Source: Enterobacter cloacae subsp. cloacae ATCC 13047
Lineage (GTDB): Bacteria; Pseudomonadota; Gammaproteobacteria; Enterobacterales; Enterobacteriaceae
Reading direction: 5' to 3'
DNA length: 64,000 nucleotides
Assembly (NCBI RefSeq): GCF_000025565.1
Contig: NC_014121.1
Span: forward strand, 4,860,216-4,924,215
The notes beneath the pieces are model-generated. The model did not search any database. It was given only the letters and a program-made list of their open reading frames with translations, and was not told where the DNA came from. Shown one piece after another: positions 1 through 9,109 of this stretch (within the stretch, counting starts at the first letter, position 1; each line of letters opens with the position of its first letter). The position numbers and the translations under genes are program-made.

Positions 1-164
1 CGCGCATTGCGGCTACGTGAAGGGCGACGATCGTCTGCATCCAGATCAACATCGTCAAAGTTGATCTGCGGCTCGTTATCACGTTCTGAAGATTGACGAG
101 AACGACCAGTACGACGATCGCTGGGATCGGGTTTCAGCTCGTCTTCTGGTTTGAATTCATCCAT
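1..164 (-). CDS. damX: DamX cell-division SPOR protein, N-terminal fragment
   Basis: Only the first 54 codons are inside the window; the gene runs off the left edge. The ATG is at 164-162 and the peptide begins [18 protein letters not shown], followed by a highly charged Asp/Arg/Ser-rich stretch. This matches the cytoplasmic N-terminal segment of DamX, an inner-membrane protein with a periplasmic SPOR domain that goes to the division septum. The membrane segment and SPOR domain are not visible here. It lies directly downstream of aroB in the same direction, as in E. coli (aroK-aroB-damX-dam). Confidence 0.88.
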   Translation of the reverse strand, partial: MDEFKPEDELKPDPSDRRTGRSRQSSERDNEPQINFDDVDLDADDRRPSRSRNA

Positions 165-256
165 TTAACACCCCACTCAAAGGCTTATGCCAACGACTTT
201 GCATTTCGCCTGAAGCTAAACGACCACCGGTAACAGTGGCCTGACCTTTCTAGTTG

Positions 257-1345
257 TTACGCCTGCTGACAATCAGCGATAGCGCCAAGAACGACATCGT
301 GCGGCACTCCGCCGCGCACTTCACTCTTCCCTATTGCAAGCGGGAGTACAAGACGCATCTCACCTGCCAATACTTTTTTATCGCGCATCATGTGGGGTAA
401 ATACGCTTGCGCCGACATCTCCTGCGGCCCGGTTACCGGCAAGCCAGCACGTTCCAGCAGTGCGATGATACGTGCCGTCTCTTCCGGTTTGAACTGACCC
501 AGACGTTCGGAGGTACGGGCAGCCATCACCATGCCAGCAGCGACAGCTTCACCGTGGAGCCAGTTTCCGTAACCCATTTCGGCTTCAATCGCGTGGCCAA
601 ACGTATGCCCAAGATTCAGTAAAGCACGTAAGCCCGTTTCACGCTCGTCTGCTGCAACAACTTCTGCTTTCAGCTCACAACAACGGCGAATGCAGTATGC
701 CAGTTTAGCCTCATCCAGGCGCAGCAGCGCATCCATATTCTCTTCCAGCCAGTTAAAGAACTCGCCGTCGAGAATAATGCCGTATTTGATCACTTCAGCC
801 AGGCCAGAGGCCAGTTCGCGTGCTGGCAGGGTTTTCAGACAGTCGAGATCCACCACCACCGAAGCAGGCTGGTAGAACGCGCCAATCATGTTTTTGCCGA
901 GCGGATGGTTGACCGCGGTTTTGCCGCCAACGGAAGAGTCGACCTGAGACAGTAAGGTGGTCGGAATCTGAATAAAACGGACACCACGTTGATAGCTTGC
1001 TGCCGCAAAGCCCGTCAGATCGCCCACAACACCGCCGCCGAGAGCAAGCAGTGTCGTATCGCGACCATGGGGTTTTTGCAGCAATGCGGTAAAGACGGTA
1101 TCCAGTACCGTCAGGCTTTTATACTGCTCGCCATCGGGCAGAATTACACTGTCGACCTTCACGCCCGCCTGCTCAAGCAGGTGGCGAACGCGGTCAAGAT
1201 AAAGCGGAGCCAGCGTCTCATTGGTGACCAGCATCGCCTGATCACCCGCTTTCAGTGGTAAAAAGGAAGCTGGGTCGTTAAACAAACCAGCCGCGATGGT
1301 GATAGGGTAACTACGTTCCCCGAGAGTAACTGTAATCCTCTCCAT
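257..1345 (-). CDS. aroB: 3-dehydroquinate synthase
   Basis: AroB converts DAHP to 3-dehydroquinate, the second step of the shikimate pathway, in the cytoplasm, using NAD+ and a divalent metal (family knowledge). The 362-residue length equals that of the E. coli enzyme. Visible motifs are the NAD-binding [11 protein letters not shown] (about residues 103-113), [20 protein letters not shown] (about 136-155), the metal-site glutamate in [10 protein letters not shown] and the histidines of NLGHTFGHA. The ATG at 1345 has AGGTGG a few bases upstream. It follows aroK with a 57-bp gap and is probably cotranscribed with aroK and damX. Confidence 0.97.
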   Translation of the reverse strand: MERITVTLGERSYPITIAAGLFNDPASFLPLKAGDQAMLVTNETLAPLYLDRVRHLLEQAGVKVDSVILPDGEQYKSLTVLDTVFTALLQKPHGRDTTLLALGGGVVGDLTGFAAASYQRGVRFIQIPTTLLSQVDSSVGGKTAVNHPLGKNMIGAFYQPASVVVDLDCLKTLPARELASGLAEVIKYGIILDGEFFNWLEENMDALLRLDEAKLAYCIRRCCELKAEVVAADERETGLRALLNLGHTFGHAIEAEMGYGNWLHGEAVAAGMVMAARTSERLGQFKPEETARIIALLERAGLPVTGPQEMSAQAYLPHMMRDKKVLAGEMRLVLPLAIGKSEVRGGVPHDVVLGAIADCQQA

Positions 1346-1402
1346 GACGCGACATCCACCTTTAATGCTTTTACCCGCAGGCGAGTGTATATAAAGCCAG
1401 AA

Positions 1403-1924
1403 TCAGTTGCTTTCCAGCATATGAATAATCTGGTTTGCAACCACTTTAGCGCTCTGATCATCAGTACGAATGGTCACATCAGCAATCTCTTCGTACAGAG
1501 GATTGCGTTCATCGGCCAACGCTTCCAGAACTTCGCGTGGTGGCGTTTCAACCTGCAGCAGCGGGCGCTTTTTATCGCGCTGCGTACGTGCCAGCTGTTT
1601 TTCAATGGTCGTCTCAAGATAGACCACTACGCCACGGGCGGAGAGACGGTTGCGGGTTTCGCGAGATTTTACAGAACCGCCGCCGGTCGCCAGCACGATG
1701 CCCTGTTTTTCCGTGAGTTCGTTGATCACTTTTTCTTCTCGGTCACGGAAACCTTCTTCGCCTTCTACATCGAAGACCCAGCCCACATCAGCTCCGGTTC
1801 GTTTCTCAATCTCTTGATCAGAATCGTAAAATTCCATATTGAGTTGTTGAGCTAACTGACGCCCAATAGTGCTTTTGCCGGCACCCATAGGCCCAACCAG
1901 AAAGATATTGCGTTTCTCTGCCAT
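1403..1924 (-). CDS. aroK: shikimate kinase I
   Basis: AroK phosphorylates shikimate with ATP to shikimate-3-phosphate in the cytoplasm. The 173-residue protein starts [10 protein letters not shown] and is nearly identical to E. coli AroK as remembered. The P-loop GPMGAGKST is at residues 11-19, the shikimate-binding [11 protein letters not shown] follows, and the GGGSV segment is present. The reading frame is open 54 bases further upstream (to 1978), but the extra residues do not resemble the family, so the internal ATG at 1924 is chosen. It is first in the aroKB-damX direction of transcription. Confidence 0.96.
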   Translation of the reverse strand: MAEKRNIFLVGPMGAGKSTIGRQLAQQLNMEFYDSDQEIEKRTGADVGWVFDVEGEEGFRDREEKVINELTEKQGIVLATGGGSVKSRETRNRLSARGVVVYLETTIEKQLARTQRDKKRPLLQVETPPREVLEALADERNPLYEEIADVTIRTDDQSAKVVANQIIHMLESN

Positions 1925-2210
1925 TTTTTCGGTACTACTAAGACTATTCGTTAATGGTAATCCCCGCTTCGCAGACACCCGGCGTAGCAGGACATGAACT
2001 GAAACCTCATATGCAATAGAGCGAGAGTCAGACTAAAAATTATCTCAATACTCCGGCTTGTTTGGCAACTGATTAAATCACCGCACCAGACGCATAAGAC
2101 AACAAGACGTCAGTCCAACTCAAATCGGTACTCCTTGTATGCTAATTCATGCCCCACGTCAAACATCTGCAACAAACTGAATGCAAAATCATTGCGGGGA
2201 TCGTTACCCG
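1925..2210. other. aroK upstream region
   Basis: This gap of 286 bp between the hofQ stop and the aroK start must carry the aroKB promoter and any hofQ terminator. It is AT-richer than its flanks. I see no convincing open reading frame, RNA gene or strong hairpin with a U-tract in it. Confidence 0.5.
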
Positions 2211-3445
2211 TCAGTGAATAGCCACCAGACGTGGTGTTATAAACACCACTAATTCACGCCGTTCGTTGTCTTTACCGTCATGACGAAAAAGCTGCCCAAG
2301 CCAGGGGATTTTACCGAGCCCGGGTACGCTATCACTTCCGGTTTTATTCTTTTGCGAGAAAATACCGCCCAGCGCCAGCGTTTCTCCACTTTTTACCTCC
2401 ACCTGAGTCTCTATTTCTTGTTTGTCGATAGCCAGCGTTTCGCCATCAGCCTGTTGCAACACCTGCCCCGGCATATTTTCACTGATATGTAATTTCAGAC
2501 GCACGCGCCCACCCGGCAGTACCACTGGGGTGACCTCCATGCCTAATACCGCCTCTTTGAACTCCACAGAGGTGGCCCCACTCTCCCCGCTGGAGACCTG
2601 GTATGGGATCTCACTGCCCTGTTTGATACTGGCTGGCTGCATGTGTGAGGCGAGCAGTCGCGGGCTGGCGATGATATCGACCTGCTGTTTTTGCTCCAGT
2701 GCTGACAGCTCCAGATCCAGCAGCCTGCCGTTAATACGCCCGATGTTAAACCCCACATGGCTGGTGGCGCTGGCCACGGACAAATCACTGCCAAGGGTTG
2801 TCATTTGCCCAACCTTGCCCACTTCAGTGGCCTCGGCAAGATTCCATTTCACCCCCAGCTCCCGCAGACTTTTTCGTTGATGGTGACGATATGCGCCGCC
2901 AGTTCGACCTGCTCGACGGGAATATCCATCTGTGTTGCCCAGCGCTGTAGCGTATCCAGTACGGCTTTATTATCCCTGACCAGCAGCCGGTTGGTGCGTT
3001 TATCAAGAGACAGACTGCCCTTCGGACTGAGCAGTTTCTCCGCTGCGTTTTGCAGCTCCCCGGCATCTGCGTATGAAAACGAAATGCTTTGCGAGAGCAG
3101 CGGAGCCTCAAGCTGCCTGCGGGCCCGGTCCTGTGCTTTACGCTCCTGCTGTTCGCGCTGCCAGGCCGCCGTATTGACATAGAAAATGCCGCCCTCCTCG
3201 CGCAGAACCAGCCCTGCGCTGGCGATCACCGTCTGTAAGGCCTGTCGCCACGGAACATGCGTCAGACTGAGCGATAAAGTGCCGCTTACGTCGGGTGACA
3301 CCACCAGATTACGATTCTCCTGCGCCACCAGCGCCTGCAGGACCTGAACCACAGGAACGTCATCCACCACCAGCGTGACCGGCTTCGGTGCGGCGGCCAG
3401 CGGAGTGACGATCGTCAGTAACAGCAGCGTTATCCTTAAATTCAT
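2211..3445 (-). pseudogene. hofQ: HofQ DNA-uptake secretin, frameshifted
   Basis: HofQ is the outer-membrane secretin of the Hof/Com system, needed in E. coli for use of DNA as a nutrient. The start at 3445 gives a signal peptide MNLRITLLLLTIVTPLAAA and an N-terminal domain as far as INEK; the frame then runs into a stop as VCGSWG. The other frame continues as SLRELGVKWNLAEA and ends with the secretin signature SGATSVEFKEAVLGMEV and a C-terminal RRELVVFITPR. The shift is a missing base in an A5 run (minus strand) at 2870-2874. With one base restored the gene would be 411 codons, the family length. It may be a true lesion or an assembly error. Confidence 0.9.
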
Positions 3446-3752
3446 ATTTTTTCGTTCCTTCTCGTTGCCACGTCCATTGCGCTGGCTCACAGGTTTCACC
3501 CACGTCTACGACGAGTTGCGTCTCATTCATTGCGCTGACCCGCCAGCCCGCCGGTAAACGTTCCTCTAAGTGCAGGCGATACCAGCGCTGTTTCCCGTCC
3601 TGCAACAGGCCAACCCCGCCGACCATGCCGCGATAGTGCCACTGCGTCAGCTCGCCAACGGCACAGGGATCGTCAGGCGGACGAAACGGATCGCGCATCC
3701 CGGTGAGTAACAGCACTGAGCAAACCAGCAGGTAGCGCAGGCTATTTCGCAT
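3360..3752 (-). CDS. hofP: HofP, Hof DNA-uptake operon protein
   Basis: A 130-residue protein with an N-terminal hydrophobic segment ending at a lipobox-like LLTGM, followed by RDPFRPPDDPC. The RDPF motif is typical of HofP/PilP-like periplasmic partners of the secretin. Its 3' end overlaps hofQ by 86 bp in another frame and its 5' end overlaps hofO by 11 bp, so the operon is translated as a tight chain. In E. coli this operon supports DNA uptake as a nutrient; the biochemical role of HofP is only inferred from PilP analogy. Confidence 0.85.
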   Translation of the reverse strand: MRNSLRYLLVCSVLLLTGMRDPFRPPDDPCAVGELTQWHYRGMVGGVGLLQDGKQRWYRLHLEERLPAGWRVSAMNETQLVVDVGETCEPAQWTWQREGTKKYEFKDNAAVTDDRHSAGRRTEAGHAGGG

Positions 3753-4203
3753 GGTCTAGCTCCAGTTGCACTCGCAGACGTAACGCCGCGCCCTGAGGCG
3801 CAAGCGTAAAGGCGGCAATCCGGACATCTTGCTGCGCCAGCCGGGCGAAAGCCGTCAGGATTGCTGGCCACTCGGCATCCAGCGCCAGCTCTCCACCGCC
3901 CGGAAGGGGGTTCCAGTGCACCAGCGTTGCGCCATCAGTCTGAAAATCCAGCGGGGAAAAGCGCACCACCGGGCGTGCGTCAGGCTCAGGTGTCCGGCGC
4001 GGCGCGTTGCTGGCGACAGGCCAGAGCGTCGCATGGCGCTGGACGGCGTCGGCCATTTGCTTCTGAAGCGCAGCAAGCTGTGAATTAAGCGGCCTCAGGA
4101 ACAGGCCCCATGCGGTTCCCCACAACAAGGCAACGCCCAGCCCACCGCACAGGAGCCGGTACCGGCGACGGCTCTCACACCAGCGTTCAAATATTCTGTT
4201 CAC
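3742..4203 (-). CDS. hofO: HofO, PilO-like inner-membrane protein
   Basis: A 153-residue protein: short basic cytoplasmic N-terminus (MNRIFERWCESRRRYR), one transmembrane segment at about residues 18-36, a short coiled-coil-like stretch (LNSQLAALQKQMADAVQRH), then a small periplasmic domain. This is the PilO-like layout and matches HofO by position between hofN and hofP. It starts 3 bp after the hofN stop and overlaps hofP by 11 bp. Sequence conservation is weak in this family, so the name rests mostly on order and topology. Confidence 0.82.
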   Translation of the reverse strand: MNRIFERWCESRRRYRLLCGGLGVALLWGTAWGLFLRPLNSQLAALQKQMADAVQRHATLWPVASNAPRRTPEPDARPVVRFSPLDFQTDGATLVHWNPLPGGGELALDAEWPAILTAFARLAQQDVRIAAFTLAPQGAALRLRVQLELDHAK

Positions 4204-4206
4204 ACG

Positions 4207-4695
4207 TTACCCCTGGCCTGTGAGCTGAAAAGTGAACATCCAGCGCCCGTGATTATCCTGCCGTATCTCCCCTGCTGACCCTGGGGTAAAACCCGCTATT
4301 TGTCGCAGAGCATCACCCATTGCCGACAGGGCGGGCAGTGCTGAGGCATAGCCGTTAATCATCAAAGAGGGCGGTTGGTAACGAAGCTCAGTGAACCAGG
4401 CCTGCGCCGGAATGGCATCGGAGAGTGACGCCAGCACCGGGTGCCACGCCATACGCTGTGGCTGGCGCGTGGGAGCGGGTGTGGCAAGAGGTAGACGAGA
4501 AGACAGCGCGCGCTGCACGGTCTGCATGCCCGCCAGTTCAGCCTGCAGGGCGTGCAGTTTCAGGTGGGCGTGCATGCTCAGACTGAAGACCGTTGCCAGC
4601 GTCAGAATACAGGTGGCCGCAGACAGCCCTCCCCAGAACCGCACGCGGCGCGCGCGTCGTTGCTGTCGCCACGGAAGAAGATTGGTCATGCTCAT
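4207..4695 (-). CDS. hofN: HofN, PilN-like inner-membrane protein
   Basis: A 162-residue protein that begins MSMTNLLPWRQQRRARR. The NLLPWR motif at the N-terminus is the hallmark of PilN-type proteins, where it contacts PilM. A transmembrane segment follows at about residues 22-42, then a periplasmic ferredoxin-like domain with the pattern WFTELRYQPPSLMINGYA. The start codon overlaps the hofM stop as ATGA (4692-4695), which indicates translational coupling. It is shorter than E. coli HofN (about 179 residues). Confidence 0.87.
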   Translation of the reverse strand: MSMTNLLPWRQQRRARRVRFWGGLSAATCILTLATVFSLSMHAHLKLHALQAELAGMQTVQRALSSRLPLATPAPTRQPQRMAWHPVLASLSDAIPAQAWFTELRYQPPSLMINGYASALPALSAMGDALRQIAGFTPGSAGEIRQDNHGRWMFTFQLTGQG

Positions 4696-5468
4696 TCAGG
4701 CACCTCGCTCATGGCCAGCGCCAGCGCGATGGTATAATCGGCACCGCACTCCGGCAGCGGGGGCTGACAGCGAGAGAGGAGCTCCCACGGGTCGCGCTGG
4801 CTATCAAACAGCGCGATATCGTCCGGCGCGAGAGCCAGCAGTGCCGCCAGTTCAGCCACGCTTTTGGCCTCGGTAGCGAAGCGGCGCCCCCACTGGTGGC
4901 GCATTGCCCACAACCACTGATGTTCGTCTCGCCACGCGACACACTGCGCCGGTGCCACCGCAGGAAGAAAATTTGCCAGCGCGCTGGCATCCGGAGTAAT
5001 CGTCACCAGCCGTAAATGCAGCGTTTTCGCGAGCGTCAGTAGTGTTTCAACCTCTTTGTTTTGCGCAGCGGTGACATGAAATGTGTTGCTGAACGTGTCC
5101 TGCGCGTAATCGAAGCACAGCGCATCAGGGGACATCTCCAGCTCACGCGAGAGCGCAGCCCCTAGCCAGGAGAGCTGTTCGCTGTCGCGCAGGGCGATAG
5201 CCGGGCGGGGCAACGATCTTTGCAGGGTACGCGCCGCCGGAAATGAGAGAAACACCCGGTGCTGATGCGGCAACGTACGTCGCCAGCCGCGTAATGCGTC
5301 AAACAATTGTTCTGGCTGACAAATTTTCCCGTCGAGGATGATGCCTTCCGTCAGCGGTATCGCCCACCAGCGGCGCAGACACCAGCTGAGACGCTCACGA
5401 ACCAGCGCGACAATCAGCACCCTATCTTGTTGAATATGAACGCCCGTTTGCCATGTTTTGAAAGCCAT
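4692..5468 (-). CDS. hofM: HofM, PilM-like protein
   Basis: The first gene of the hofMNOPQ operon, 258 residues against about 259 in E. coli. PilM-type proteins are actin-like cytoplasmic platform proteins that bind the N-terminus of PilN. The start MAFKTWQTGVHIQQDRVLIVALVRERL matches the family. The operon is read away from mrcA; the 120-bp gap between the two start codons must hold both promoters, the same divergent arrangement as in E. coli. Confidence 0.88.
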   Translation of the reverse strand: MAFKTWQTGVHIQQDRVLIVALVRERLSWCLRRWWAIPLTEGIILDGKICQPEQLFDALRGWRRTLPHQHRVFLSFPAARTLQRSLPRPAIALRDSEQLSWLGAALSRELEMSPDALCFDYAQDTFSNTFHVTAAQNKEVETLLTLAKTLHLRLVTITPDASALANFLPAVAPAQCVAWRDEHQWLWAMRHQWGRRFATEAKSVAELAALLALAPDDIALFDSQRDPWELLSRCQPPLPECGADYTIALALAMSEVPE

Positions 5469-5588
5469 GCTTCACGATCTCCTTATCGCCCGTCACCGTG
5501 ACGGCTATATCAATGAATCAGGCTTGCCTTTATACTACCGCGCGATTGTTTAGAAACTGCCCAAGTGAAACCAGATGGGAAATCTCCG

Positions 5589-8141
5589 GTGAAGTTCGTA
5601 AAGTATTTATTAATCCTTGCAGTGTGTTGCATTCTGCTGGGAGCAGGCTCGATTTATGGTTTGTACAAATATATTGAGCCGCAGCTACCTGATGTCGCTA
5701 CGCTTCGTGATGTGCGGCTCCAGATCCCAATGCAGGTTTACAGCGCCGACGGCGAGCTGATGGCGCAGTACGGCGAAAAACGCCGTATCCCGCTGACCTT
5801 AAACCAAATTCCCCCTGTGATGGTGAAGGCCTTCATCGCCACAGAGGACAGCCGTTTTTACGAGCACCACGGCGTTGACCCGGTGGGGATTTTCCGTGCC
5901 GCAAGCGTTGCGCTGTTCTCCGGGCATGCCTCTCAGGGGGCAAGTACCATTACGCAGCAGCTGGCGCGTAACTTTTTCCTCAGCCCTGAAAAGACGCTGA
6001 TCCGTAAGATAAAAGAGGTGTTCCTCGCGATCCGCATTGAGCAGTTGCTGAGTAAAGACGAAATCCTTGAGCTTTACCTCAACAAGATCTATCTCGGTTA
6101 TCGCGCCTATGGCGTGGGTGCTGCGGCACAGGTGTACTTCGGCAAGCCCGTGGAGCAACTGACCTTAAGCGAAATGGCGACCATTGCCGGCCTGCCTAAA
6201 GCCCCGTCCACGTTTAACCCGCTCTACTCGCTCGATCGCGCCACCGCACGTCGCAATGTCGTTCTGTCACGTATGCTGAGCGAAGGCTACATCAGCCAGA
6301 GTGAATATGAGCAGGCACGCAACGATGTCATCGACGCTAACTACCATGCGCCGGAAATCGCCTTCTCTGCCCCGTATCTGACCGAAATGGTTCGCCAGGA
6401 AATGGTCAGCCGTTATGGGGATAAGGCCTATGAAGATGGTTATCGCGTATACACCACGGTTACCCGTAAAGGGCAGCAGGCAGCACAGGATGCGGTGAGA
6501 AATAACGTGATGGACTACGATATGCGTCACGGCTATCGCGGCCCGTCCAACGTGCTGTGGAAGGTGGGCGAAAGCGCCTGGGACAGTAAAAAAATCACCA
6601 GTACGCTGAAAGCGCTGCCTACCTACGGCCCGCTGCTGCCTGCGGTGGTGACGCAGGCCACGCCTCAGGAAGCCGTTGCAACGCTTGCGGATGGCACCTC
6701 AGTCTCCTTGCGTATGGACGGGATCCGCTGGGCGCGTCCGTACCGCTCTGACACCTTACAGGGACCAACACCACGCAAAGTGACCGATGTCGTACAAACC
6801 GGACAACAAATCTGGGTGCGTCAGGTGGGCGATGCCTGGTGGCTGGCGCAGGTGCCAGACGTCAACTCCGCGCTGGTCTCCATTAACCCGCAAAACGGTG
6901 CCGTGCTGGCGCTGGTGGGTGGGTTTGATTTCAACCAGAGCAAATTCAACCGCGCGACGCAGGCGCTGCGTCAGGTCGGTTCGAATATCAAACCGTTCCT
7001 CTACACGGCGGCGATGGATAAAGGCTTAACGCTTGCCAGTATCCTCAATGACGTGCCGATCTCTCGCTGGGATGCCGGTGCCGGTTCCGACTGGCAGCCG
7101 AAGAACTCGCCTGCGGAATACGCAGGTCCTATTCGCCTTCGTCAGGGGCTTGGTCAGTCGAAAAACGTGGTGATGGTGCGTGCAATGCGTGCGATGGGCG
7201 TCGATTACGCGGCAGAGTATCTGCAACGTTTTGGCTTCCCGGCACAGAACATCGTGCGCACCGAATCGCTGGCGTTAGGCTCGGCATCGTTCACGCCGCT
7301 GCAAGTGGCGCGGGGGTATTCGGTCATGGCCAACGGCGGCTTCCTGATCGACCCGTACTTCATCAGTAAAATCGAAAACGACCAGGGCGGTGTGCTGTTC
7401 GAAGCGAAACCGAAAATTGCCTGTGCGGAGTGCGATATCCCGGTGATTTACGGCAATACGCCGAAGTCTGACGTGCTTGAAAACAAGGACATGGAAGATG
7501 TCGCCGTGTCGCAGGAGCAGCCGAACGGCGTGGTGCCGCAGCCACAGCTGGAACAGGCAAACCAGGCGCTGGTAGCGCAGAGCGGTGCGCAGGAGTATGC
7601 CCCGCATGTGATCAACACCCCGCTGTCATTCCTGATCAAGAGCGCGTTGAACACCAACATCTTCGGTGAACCGGGCTGGCAGGGTACCGGCTGGCGTGCC
7701 GGGCGTGATTTACAGCGCCACGATATCGGCGGTAAAACCGGGACCACCAACAGCTCGAAAGATGCCTGGTTCTCCGGCTACGGTCCGGGCGTGGTGACTT
7801 CGGTCTGGATCGGTTTTGACGATCACCGCCGCGATTTAGGCCGCACCACGGCGTCTGGCGCGATTAAAGATCAGATTTCCGGCTACGAAGGTGGGGCCAA
7901 AAGTGCGCAACCGGCCTGGGATGCCTATATGAAATCCGTTCTTGAGGGCGTGCCGGAGCAGCCACTGACGCCACCGCCGGGCGTGGTCACGGTCAATATC
8001 GACCGCAGCACCGGGCAGTTAGCCAACGGTGGCAATAGCCGTGAGGAGTATTTCATCGAAGGTACGCAGCCAACCACGCAGGCGGTACATGAGGTGGGTA
8101 CAGAGATTATTGATAACGGCGAGACGCACGAGCTGTTCTGA
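5589..8141 (+). CDS. mrcA: penicillin-binding protein 1A
   Basis: A bifunctional class A PBP that polymerises glycan strands and cross-links peptides at the outer face of the inner membrane. After a short cytoplasmic tail and a membrane anchor (about residues 5-27) comes the GT51 domain with the catalytic glutamate in ATEDSRFYEHHG (about residue 86), QGASTITQQLARN and the downstream LNKIYLGYRAYG. The transpeptidase has GSNIKPF (SxxK) and GGKTGTT (KTG). The GTG at 5589 gives 850 residues, equal to E. coli, with GGGA about 8 bp upstream; the ATG at 5565 would add eight residues unlike the family. Confidence 0.95.
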   Translation: MKFVKYLLILAVCCILLGAGSIYGLYKYIEPQLPDVATLRDVRLQIPMQVYSADGELMAQYGEKRRIPLTLNQIPPVMVKAFIATEDSRFYEHHGVDPVGIFRAASVALFSGHASQGASTITQQLARNFFLSPEKTLIRKIKEVFLAIRIEQLLSKDEILELYLNKIYLGYRAYGVGAAAQVYFGKPVEQLTLSEMATIAGLPKAPSTFNPLYSLDRATARRNVVLSRMLSEGYISQSEYEQARNDVIDANYHAPEIAFSAPYLTEMVRQEMVSRYGDKAYEDGYRVYTTVTRKGQQAAQDAVRNNVMDYDMRHGYRGPSNVLWKVGESAWDSKKITSTLKALPTYGPLLPAVVTQATPQEAVATLADGTSVSLRMDGIRWARPYRSDTLQGPTPRKVTDVVQTGQQIWVRQVGDAWWLAQVPDVNSALVSINPQNGAVLALVGGFDFNQSKFNRATQALRQVGSNIKPFLYTAAMDKGLTLASILNDVPISRWDAGAGSDWQPKNSPAEYAGPIRLRQGLGQSKNVVMVRAMRAMGVDYAAEYLQRFGFPAQNIVRTESLALGSASFTPLQVARGYSVMANGGFLIDPYFISKIENDQGGVLFEAKPKIACAECDIPVIYGNTPKSDVLENKDMEDVAVSQEQPNGVVPQPQLEQANQALVAQSGAQEYAPHVINTPLSFLIKSALNTNIFGEPGWQGTGWRAGRDLQRHDIGGKTGTTNSSKDAWFSGYGPGVVTSVWIGFDDHRRDLGRTTASGAIKDQISGYEGGAKSAQPAWDAYMKSVLEGVPEQPLTPPPGVVTVNIDRSTGQLANGGNSREEYFIEGTQPTTQAVHEVGTEIIDNGETHELF

Positions 8142-8150
8142 CACCAAAGC

Positions 8151-8178
8151 AAAACGGCAACCTCGGGTTGCCGTTTTT
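8151..8178 (+). terminator. mrcA intrinsic terminator
   Basis: Directly after the mrcA stop, AACGGCAAC and GTTGCCGTT form a stem with a CTCGG-type loop, followed by a run of five T. It faces nudE, which is convergent. Confidence 0.88.
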
Positions 8179-8187
8179 GTGTTTGCT

Positions 8188-8220
8188 CCCTCTCCCGTGG
8201 GAGAGGGTTGGGGCATCAGG
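8188..8220. repeat. CCCTCTCCC/GGGAGAGGG intergenic palindrome
   Basis: One copy of a recurrent intergenic element: a palindrome CCCTCTCCCGTGGGAGAGGG followed by a GGGGCATCAGG tail. Similar copies lie at about ten other intergenic places in the window, all outside genes. This one is between the convergent genes mrcA and nudE. Confidence 0.85.
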
Positions 8221-8223
8221 CCA

Positions 8224-8784
8224 CTACAGCCGCCCCTGCCCCTTCAGCCATTCCCGCACCAGGAACAGCGCGCTCACGTTACGCGCCTCATTGAAGTCAG
8301 GATCTTTCAGCAAATCCATCAGGTGCGCCAGTGGCCAGCGAACCTGGGGCAGCGGCTCCGGCTCGTCACCTTCCAGCGATTCAGGGTAGAGATCTTCAGC
8401 CACCACAATGTTCATTTTGCTGGAAAAATAGGAGGGAGCCATGCTCAGCTTTTTCAGGAACGATAGCTCTTTCGCGCCAAACCCAACCTCTTCTTTCAGC
8501 TCGCGGTTTGCTGCTTCAAAGACCGTTTCACCCGGATCAATAAGCCCTTTCGAGAAACCCAGTTCATAAGATTCCGTGCCCACTGCATACTCGCGGATCA
8601 AAATCAGATGGTCATCAACAATGGGGATGATCATCACCGCTTCACGCGATGAGGGGCGCATACGTTCATAAACGCGACGCACGCCGTTGCTGAACTCCAG
8701 GTCCACACTTTCGACATTAAACAGCCGGGATTTCGCGACAGTTTCAACACTCAGAATGGTGGGTTTTTGTAGTGGTTTGCTCAT
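8224..8784 (-). CDS. nudE: ADP compounds hydrolase NudE
   Basis: A Nudix hydrolase that cleaves ADP-ribose, NADH, Ap3A and related ADP compounds (E. coli enzyme). The protein has 186 residues, the same as E. coli NudE. The Nudix box G-x5-E-x7-REL-x-EEVGF is at residues 80-102 (GLIDPGETVFEA ... RELKEEVGF). It is convergent with mrcA and divergent from igaA, the usual enterobacterial arrangement. Confidence 0.96.
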   Translation of the reverse strand: MSKPLQKPTILSVETVAKSRLFNVESVDLEFSNGVRRVYERMRPSSREAVMIIPIVDDHLILIREYAVGTESYELGFSKGLIDPGETVFEAANRELKEEVGFGAKELSFLKKLSMAPSYFSSKMNIVVAEDLYPESLEGDEPEPLPQVRWPLAHLMDLLKDPDFNEARNVSALFLVREWLKGQGRL

Positions 8785-9109
8785 CTTGACGGGTCTTTGA
8801 AGTGTGAACTGGCTTTATTGTGCGATACGCCGCACGGTTTCGGCAATGTCAATTGTTCTTTATTTACATTTGTGCAACCTGACAGGAATCAATCCTCAAA
8901 TCAAAACAAATGTCAAGAGGTTGAAATGTTTCCAGGAATTTGCTGATATCGCGCCATGACAGGCTTTGCTATCATCATCGGTCACTGGGATGCGCTGCAG
9001 AATGCTCAAGTTCGACTCCATGCTTGCCGATAGCCAACCACAGACTCTCATTCATTGTTAAAGGTGCACTGACTACACCTGTAAGAAGATAAAGTAAGAT
9101 GGGGAAAGC
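8785..9109. other. nudE-igaA divergent intergenic region
   Basis: These 325 bp separate the start codons of nudE and igaA and must carry both promoters. A possible sigma-70 pair for igaA lies near 8957-8977 (ATGACA ... TATCAT), but it is weak evidence. A GATGGGGAAAGC stretch just before 9110 provides the igaA ribosome-binding site. No open frame or RNA gene is apparent. Confidence 0.45.

Noticed and set aside
2870-2874. Programmed ribosomal frameshift in hofQ
   Set aside because: The run is only five A, the zero-frame codons GAA AAA GTC do not form an X-XXY-YYZ site, and no stimulatory structure is evident; a simple deletion is more likely.
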